NCBI GenBank assembly: GCA_964509425.1
Contig: CAZDWZ010000002.1
Location: forward strand, 474,766 to 538,765
Source of the DNA: CAZDWZ01 sp964509425
GTDB taxonomy: Bacteria > Bdellovibrionota_C > UBA2361 > SZUA-149 > CAZDWZ01
Direction of reading: 5' to 3'
Length of the DNA: 64,000 bases
The notes below the pieces were generated by a model. The model was not told the origin of the DNA. It saw nothing but the letters and a program-made list of their open reading frames with translations, and ran no database searches. The position numbers were made by a program, and so were the translations under genes. Below, piece by piece: positions 59,199-64,000 of this stretch (its first letter is position 1; each line of letters starts with the position of its first letter).

Positions 59199-61565
59199 AT
59201 GAGCTTGCGCGAGTACCGGTCCAAAAGAAAATTTGCATCTACACCTGAACCGTCCGCAAATCTTGGCAGAAAAGCGGAGAGCGGACGTCTCAGCTTCGTG
59301 GTTCAAAAACATGCCGCTAGAAACCTGCATTACGATTTCCGCCTCGAGCACGAGGGAGCGCTGAAGAGTTGGGCCGTGCCAAAGGGGCCGAGTCGAAAAC
59401 TCCACGAAAAGCGCCTCGCAGTTCAGGTCGAAGATCACCCTCTCGAATACGGAAATTTCGAAGGAACCATCCCGAGAGGAAACTACGGAGCCGGAAAGGT
59501 TGAAATCTGGGATAGAGGCGAATGGCTCCCCGATGGCAGCGCGAAAGAAGGATTCAAAAAGGGAAAACTCTCCTTTCAATTGAAGGGAAAGAAACTTCGC
59601 GGCAACTACGTCTTGGTGAGGATGCACGGCAAGCCAAAGCAGTGGCTTCTGATCAAAGAGGATTCGCCGATTCCTAACGGGAGTACGAATACTCCGTCAA
59701 AAATCTCACAGCTTTCCCGCGAACCTCTCCCCGCGTTCATCGCACCAGCGCTAGCCAGCCGAGTGAAGGATGCGCCGGAGGAATCGGACTGGCTCCACGA
59801 GATCAAACTCGACGGATACCGTATCCTCGCACGTAAACAAGGAAAACAAATAAAACTCCTCAGCAGAAACAATTTAGATTGGACCGCGAAGGCTCCGCAT
59901 ATCGTGCGCGAGCTTGCGAGACTCGATGCCTCGGATGTCATTCTCGACGGCGAGCTCGTGGTCTTTGATGAAAAAGGTATAAGCACGTTCCAAGAACTTC
60001 AAAACGCGCAGAAGACTCCCTCCGAAGCGAAAATGAAGTTCATCGTCTTTGACATTCTCCATCTGAATGGAAATAACCTCCGAGTGCTTCCACTCTCGGA
60101 CCGAAAGAAAATATTGCGCCGAGTCTGCACTCGCTCGTTGAAGAGCATCATCGTCAATCCGTTCGTATCGGGAAACGGGCCTGATGCCGCGCTTACGGCG
60201 TGCCGCCAAGGTCTCGAAGGTATCATCTCAAAGCGGGCCAACAGTCTGTATCAATCCGGACGTGGAGTGGATTGGTTGAAGATCAAGTGCGACAATTCTC
60301 AGGAATTCATCATCTGCGGTTTTACACCCCATTCGAAACGGAAAGGCATTATCGGGGCAATACTTCTTTGTCTATCGACAGGAAAGAACTCTTTCGCGTA
60401 CGCCGGAAAAGTTGGAACTGGATTCGACGAAAAAACAAGACGTGAACTCTTCCTCCTTCTCTCACCGGATCAAAACAAGAAGATTCACATCACCGGCCTT
60501 CCTCGCTCTCGAACTGCAGTTTTCGTGACACCTAAACATATTGTCCAAATTCACTTTCGTGAATTCACGAACGATTCGCTCGTGAGACAAGGGGTGTTTC
60601 AGGGTCTTCGGAAAGACAAAACACCAGAGCAGGTGAAGCCAGAGCCTACTTTAAAACCGATTCATCTCACCCACCCGAAGAAGTTGTTATTTCCGGAATC
60701 CGGTTTTACAAAGATGGACTACGCTGAATATCTTCAGGCCGTGGGCACAAGAATGATTGACGATTTGAAGGAGCGGCCGCTCTCGATCGTCCGGTGCCCC
60801 GACGGAGTTGGTGGTCCACAATTTTTTCAGAAACATCGTCACGATTCCCTTCCCGACGCGATTCAAAGATGCGAATTCAAAAACGAAGAAGGCGAGATGG
60901 AAAGCTACATCGTGGTGGATTCTGCCGAGGCACTCGCTGCATTTGCTCAAATCGCTGCAATCGAGATCCATTCGTGGAACGCTTCGTGTAAGCAAATCAC
61001 GACGCCGAACCGATTTGTGATCGACTTGGATCCCGATTCAGGAGTTCGTAACTCGGTGGTGGTCGACACCGCGTTTCGATTGCGTGAGATCCTCGCCGAG
61101 ATTCAACTTACGAGCTTCGTTCGCGTGAGCGGAGGAAAAGGTCTCCATGTGGTCGTGCCACTCAATCCGAAGGGTTCGTGGGATGAGGTCAAAGAATTTA
61201 CGAAGACTTTTGTTGAGCTTCTTGCGGAACACAGCTCGCTCTACACCACTGTCGCTTCCAAACAAAAACGGAAGGACAAGATCTTTCTTGATTACCTTCG
61301 AAACGGCTGGGGAGCGACATCTATTGCGAACTATTCCCTTCGTGCCCGGCCGACTCCTTCGGTGGCGGTCCCGATCTCCTGGGACGAGGTCAATAAGCGA
61401 ATGAAGTTCGATCGCTACTCGCCGGCCAAGGTCATGAAGATGATGAGCGAGCCGAATCCTTGGGACACGTATAAGAACGTGCGACAACAAGTGAGCGGCA
61501 GGAGTTTGAAACAATTAAAAACCATATCGAAGGAAATCGTCCAAATCTTGAGAGCTGCAGATTAG
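59199..61565 (+). CDS. ligD: DNA ligase D (phosphoesterase-ligase-polymerase)
   Basis: A 788-residue non-homologous end-joining ligase. Residues about 25-150 are the 3'-phosphoesterase (NLHYDFRLEHEG, DHPLEYGNFEGTIP). Residues about 185-480 are the ATP-dependent ligase (EIKLDGYRI with the adenylated Lys near 202, DGELVVFD, EGIISKR, WLKIK). Residues about 500-785 are the primase-like polymerase (FVIDLDPD, SGGKGLHVVVPL). The domain order is that of the Pseudomonas type. GGGGAG precedes the ATG. ku lies 550 bases downstream on the same strand. Confidence 0.95.
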   Translation: MSLREYRSKRKFASTPEPSANLGRKAESGRLSFVVQKHAARNLHYDFRLEHEGALKSWAVPKGPSRKLHEKRLAVQVEDHPLEYGNFEGTIPRGNYGAGKVEIWDRGEWLPDGSAKEGFKKGKLSFQLKGKKLRGNYVLVRMHGKPKQWLLIKEDSPIPNGSTNTPSKISQLSREPLPAFIAPALASRVKDAPEESDWLHEIKLDGYRILARKQGKQIKLLSRNNLDWTAKAPHIVRELARLDASDVILDGELVVFDEKGISTFQELQNAQKTPSEAKMKFIVFDILHLNGNNLRVLPLSDRKKILRRVCTRSLKSIIVNPFVSGNGPDAALTACRQGLEGIISKRANSLYQSGRGVDWLKIKCDNSQEFIICGFTPHSKRKGIIGAILLCLSTGKNSFAYAGKVGTGFDEKTRRELFLLLSPDQNKKIHITGLPRSRTAVFVTPKHIVQIHFREFTNDSLVRQGVFQGLRKDKTPEQVKPEPTLKPIHLTHPKKLLFPESGFTKMDYAEYLQAVGTRMIDDLKERPLSIVRCPDGVGGPQFFQKHRHDSLPDAIQRCEFKNEEGEMESYIVVDSAEALAAFAQIAAIEIHSWNASCKQITTPNRFVIDLDPDSGVRNSVVVDTAFRLREILAEIQLTSFVRVSGGKGLHVVVPLNPKGSWDEVKEFTKTFVELLAEHSSLYTTVASKQKRKDKIFLDYLRNGWGATSIANYSLRARPTPSVAVPISWDEVNKRMKFDRYSPAKVMKMMSEPNPWDTYKNVRQQVSGRSLKQLKTISKEIVQILRAAD

Positions 61566-61645
61566 TGCCAGGGCGTACAAAATGAACTACCAAAGGTAGT
61601 TTAGTTGGCGCGGCGGGTGAGACAAAGTCGAGCCCAGAAGTTTAG
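61566..61645 (-). repeat. Diverged inverted copy of the second half of the 146-bp repeat
   Basis: Read on the plus strand, AGTGCCAGGGCGTACAAAAT, then the hairpin AACTACC-AAA-GGTAGTT, then GCGGGTGAGACAAAGTCGAG and CCCAGAAG line up with the reverse complement of 57601-57680 at roughly three quarters of positions. The hairpin arms remain perfectly paired. It lies immediately after the ligD stop and may act as its terminator structure. Confidence 0.65.
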
Positions 61646-61680
61646 AACTCATCTGCACCTCGCATGCGGGAGAACATGGC

Positions 61681-62136
61681 ATGAACAGCGCTTCTAGCGT
61701 GAAAACGTCACTCGTAAGGGTATTGTGTGAAAGCTGCATTCGAGCTCGCGATGCTGATTGCGAGCTCTGCGGAGGAACCCGATTTTATTTTTGGGATCCG
61801 GCAACCTCGTTTTGCTACTCGGATTCCGGGGTGCAGCTCGTCACGAAGAATGACTACGGAGAAGTTCTTAATATTGTTCGCTCCGAGGGTCGGAGAACCG
61901 GCAGCTTAGCGGTCGCAGAAATGCTCGAGATGATTGAGCGTTGGGTAACAGAATCGCCGGTTCGGAAATGGAAGCTGATTTTAGACGATACGAAGTGGCA
62001 GAGTTGTCTTTGGTTCAATCGCTACAAGAAATCGTGCTTTCAAGCTTCCGAGCGCACCTTCGAAGCGTGCATCGAGAGAACGTTTGTCGAACTACTAAAG
62101 CGAGAACCATCATGGCAAATCTCAAGGCGAGTATAG
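61681..62136 (+). CDS. Unknown Cys-rich protein between ligD and ku
   Basis: A 151-residue protein not recognised. The first third has CESC and CELC spaced ten residues apart (about 16-32), a likely zinc-binding site, then a mixed alpha/beta region with a WKLILDDTKWQSCLWF stretch. No signal peptide. Its stop lies 25 bases inside ku, so translation of the two is linked. The location between two NHEJ genes suggests a repair or regulatory role, but that is inference. Confidence 0.55.
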   Translation: MNSASSVKTSLVRVLCESCIRARDADCELCGGTRFYFWDPATSFCYSDSGVQLVTKNDYGEVLNIVRSEGRRTGSLAVAEMLEMIERWVTESPVRKWKLILDDTKWQSCLWFNRYKKSCFQASERTFEACIERTFVELLKREPSWQISRRV

Positions 62137-62936
62137 ACTTCGGCCTCGTCCATATCCCCGTAGAATTAATCGTGGCAGAGGACCGCTCGGAGCGGGTCTC
62201 CTTCCATCTCCTGGATTCTCGAGACGAATCTCGTATACGTTTTAAACGCGTGAACGAGAACACGGGCGAAGAAGTCGAATGGGAAGACATCGTCAAAGGC
62301 TACGAGATCGAAGATGAGAAGTACATCGTCTTCACCGATGAAGAGTTGAACGCACTAGAATCTGAGTCGAACAAGAGTCTCCTCATCGATGCATTCATCG
62401 AGAAGGATGAAATTCCTCCGGAGATGTTCGAGATGCCATATTACGTCGTTCCGACCAAAGGGGGAGAACGTGCGTACGCCATCCTTCAGCAGGTGCTCGA
62501 GAAGACCGGTAAATTTGCAGTCGTGCAGGCCGTGCTCCGAACGAAGGAACAGCTCGGTACTCTTTACGGTCGCGACGGAGCGATTCTCTACGCTGTCCTC
62601 CGCTATCCCGACGAATTAAAACCGGCTTCTGGTGTCGTACCCTCTTCGCTTTCTAAGTTGAAGGTATCGCCGAAAGAGGTTGCCGTCGCTGAAAAGCTCC
62701 TTGAGCAAATGACCTCTAAGTTCAACCCGTCTCAATACAAAGACGACTACATTTCGAAACTTCGAACAGCGATCCGGCAAAAATCGGGGAAAGGAAAGCG
62801 AAAACTCGCACCGACGAAGGAGAAAAAAACTTCGACCAAGACCATCGATATCATGGAGCTGCTGCAAAAGAGCTTGAAGAAACAGGGCAATACTTCGCGT
62901 CAAGGCCGCTCTAAACGTCACCGCGCTGCCGCGTAA
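62112..62936 (+). CDS. ku: Ku protein, non-homologous end joining
   Basis: A 274-residue bacterial Ku homodimer subunit. The core opens with SIDFGLVHIPVELI and has FHLLDSRDESRIRFKRVNE, EDIVKGYE, IVFTDEELNAL and PYYVVPTKGGERAYAIL, all standard. The C-terminal 40 residues are Lys/Arg-rich, as in Ku proteins with extended DNA-binding tails. Ku threads onto DNA ends and recruits LigD, encoded upstream. The ATG at 62112 was chosen because the domain begins there; a longer frame from 61941 is out of character. Confidence 0.95.
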   Translation: MANLKASIDFGLVHIPVELIVAEDRSERVSFHLLDSRDESRIRFKRVNENTGEEVEWEDIVKGYEIEDEKYIVFTDEELNALESESNKSLLIDAFIEKDEIPPEMFEMPYYVVPTKGGERAYAILQQVLEKTGKFAVVQAVLRTKEQLGTLYGRDGAILYAVLRYPDELKPASGVVPSSLSKLKVSPKEVAVAEKLLEQMTSKFNPSQYKDDYISKLRTAIRQKSGKGKRKLAPTKEKKTSTKTIDIMELLQKSLKKQGNTSRQGRSKRHRAAA

Positions 62937-63048
62937 TCTCTCCGGATGAGCTACTGGCAACGACTCTTCAAACGCTGACGAGAGTCATGGAACAGCTTTG
63001 GGATTATGCGGTTGAATACAGGGAACCACACACCGGAGGATTCGAGAT

Positions 63049-63285
63049 ATGGGACGATGCGAAACATGTCACAACGAATACGATAAAAGCTTCGAAGTCG
63101 TCATGTCGGGAAACCGATATACTTTCGACAGCTTCGAATGCGCGATCCACGCGTTGGCTCCCGTTTGCAACCACTGCAGCTGCCGAATCATGGGACACGG
63201 AGTGGAAGTGAAGGGTCAGATGTTTTGCTGCGCGAGCTGTGCAAAGCATGAAGGGAAGGACGGAGTAAACGATCGGAAGGACTAG
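63049..63285 (+). CDS. Prokaryotic metallothionein-like zinc protein
   Basis: A 78-residue protein with CETCHNEYDKSFEV at the N-terminus, YTFDSFECAIHALAPVC in the middle and CNHCSCRIMGHGVEV and FCCASC at the end: nine cysteines and several histidines in CxxC-type pairs. This pattern matches a widespread small family annotated as prokaryotic metallothionein. It probably binds zinc. Five bases separate it from the YihY gene. Translation starts with ATG at 63049; GGAGG lies shortly upstream. Confidence 0.78.
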   Translation: MGRCETCHNEYDKSFEVVMSGNRYTFDSFECAIHALAPVCNHCSCRIMGHGVEVKGQMFCCASCAKHEGKDGVNDRKD

Positions 63286-63289
63286 TCCG

Positions 63290-64000
63290 ATGGAACGACT
63301 CCGAAATTTTCTTTATGAATTGAATCGCCGTGTCGACGAGCACAAGGTACTAACGCTCTCCGCGGCTCTTTCCTTTTACACGGCGCTTTCTCTTTCGCCG
63401 CTCCTTATCATTCTCATTTGGATGCTGGGCGCTCTCGGATACCGGGACCAGAACCTGCTGGTGGCCCAAGTCATCGCCCTCGTCGGACCTGAGGCGGGAA
63501 AGGTGTTAAACATGGTTCTCGAGAATACCCGGGACACCCTTCAACTAAATTCAGTCGCCGGAGTAATTGGATTTTTCACTCTCTTGCTGTCTGCGGGAAC
63601 AGTATTCGGACAGCTTCAAATGAGCCTGAACACAATCTTTGAAGTTCCGCCGCCGAAAGAGGTGGATTGGAGCGCGTGGCTTCACAAAAGGCTCCTTTCG
63701 ATCGGAATGGTCTTTAGCCTCGGTTTCCTCGCCGTCGTCTCACTTCTCGCAAACACCGTTATTTCGTATCTCGCCACCTATCTTCCGGAAGGGAAGAGCC
63801 TGCAGATCTTCGAGCCCATCGTATCGATTTTTCTCTTCTCACTCTTTTTCTCTCTGCTCTTTAAGATCTTGCCGGACAAAAACCTTGATTGGATCGACAC
63901 GATTCGCGGAGGAATTCTCACCGCATTGCTGTTCATCCTCGGAAAAAGTTCCATCGGAATTTATCTTGGGCAAACTTCTATCCGGTCCGCATACGTGGCG
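63290..64000 (+). CDS. YihY/BrkB-family membrane protein (3' end outside window)
   Basis: The first 237 residues of a polytopic inner-membrane protein. LSAALSFYTALSLSPLLIIL (about 25), SVAGVIGFFTLLLSAGTVFGQLQMSLNTIFEV (about 87-118) and further helices match the YihY/virulence factor BrkB family, often mis-called ribonuclease BN. The function is not settled. The ATG at 63290 follows the metallothionein-like gene by five bases, and the coding frame is open to the window edge. Confidence 0.88.
   Translation, partial: MERLRNFLYELNRRVDEHKVLTLSAALSFYTALSLSPLLIILIWMLGALGYRDQNLLVAQVIALVGPEAGKVLNMVLENTRDTLQLNSVAGVIGFFTLLLSAGTVFGQLQMSLNTIFEVPPPKEVDWSAWLHKRLLSIGMVFSLGFLAVVSLLANTVISYLATYLPEGKSLQIFEPIVSIFLFSLFFSLLFKILPDKNLDWIDTIRGGILTALLFILGKSSIGIYLGQTSIRSAYVA

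Noticed and set aside
61941..62111. 57-codon N-terminal extension of Ku
   Set aside because: The extension is the wrong-frame reading of the preceding Cys-rich gene; Ku proteins begin at the MANLKASIDFG position.
1..64000. tRNA or rRNA genes
   Set aside because: Reading both strands I found no cloverleaf with a GTTCGAATC-type T-arm and no rRNA-like block; a tRNAscan run would be decisive.

Overview
The window is 64 kb of bacterial chromosome carrying about 58 protein genes and one 100-base assembly gap. No tRNA, rRNA or CRISPR array was recognised. The gene content points to a Gram-negative, two-membrane bacterium: periplasmic folding factor, Tad/Flp pilus parts, Tat-exported PhoX, murein ligases. 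It would fit a deltaproteobacterial or Bdellovibrionota-like lineage, but that placement is inference from gene content and no marker gene here settles it.

Layout. 1-2 kb: divergent sterol-desaturase-family gene and a secreted, active-site-altered creatininase homologue. 2-8 kb (minus): PP2C phosphatase, FHA protein, Ser/Thr kinase, TadZ ATPase and Flp pilin, which looks like a phospho-signalling module attached to a Tad pilus. 8.6-13.9 kb: small proteins, then an M20 amidohydrolase divergent from a TrmB-type regulator, a glyoxylate-reductase-like dehydrogenase, an orphan periplasmic binding protein and a VOC protein. 13.9-20 kb: three polytopic membrane proteins (two GT-C-like) with an App1-type lipid phosphatase. 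20-22 kb: two paralogues of an unrecognised membrane-anchored family. 22-28 kb: phospholipase C-like protein, an unknown anchored protein, a secreted Hint-domain protein, and TadE, TadG and a second TadE. 28-36 kb (minus): a tight seven-gene unit of TraB-like protein, membrane protein, ABC ATPase and permease, alpha/beta hydrolase, a MurF-like ligase with a membrane domain, and D-Ala-D-Ala ligase.

37 kb: a decayed transposase bounded by 25-bp inverted repeats. 38-45 kb: Aas-like acyltransferase/AMP ligase, a DUF4845-like protein, 6-phosphogluconolactonase, PrmA and PhoX. 45-54 kb: a G+C-rich orphan gene, an ACT-like protein, an RDD protein, a sigma-54 activator overlapping a transhydrogenase gene, and a PpiD-like foldase. 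54-57.5 kb: gatC-gatA-gatB, with a repeat lodged between gatA and gatB. 58-63 kb: rnhB, yraN, then an NHEJ pair (ligD, ku), a metallothionein-like zinc protein and a truncated YihY/BrkB gene.

Several intergenic spaces hold long imperfect palindromes. One family has a conserved two-hairpin architecture, with copies at 24.4, 55.5, 57.5-57.9 and 61.6 kb; at 57.5-57.9 kb it forms a tandem array that breaks the assembly. Together with the transposase remnant at 37 kb this suggests a REP/MITE-like mobile repeat population. The main unexplained items are this repeat family, the paralogue pair at 20-22 kb, the Hint protein next to the Tad genes, and the kinase/FHA/PP2C block next to tadZ.
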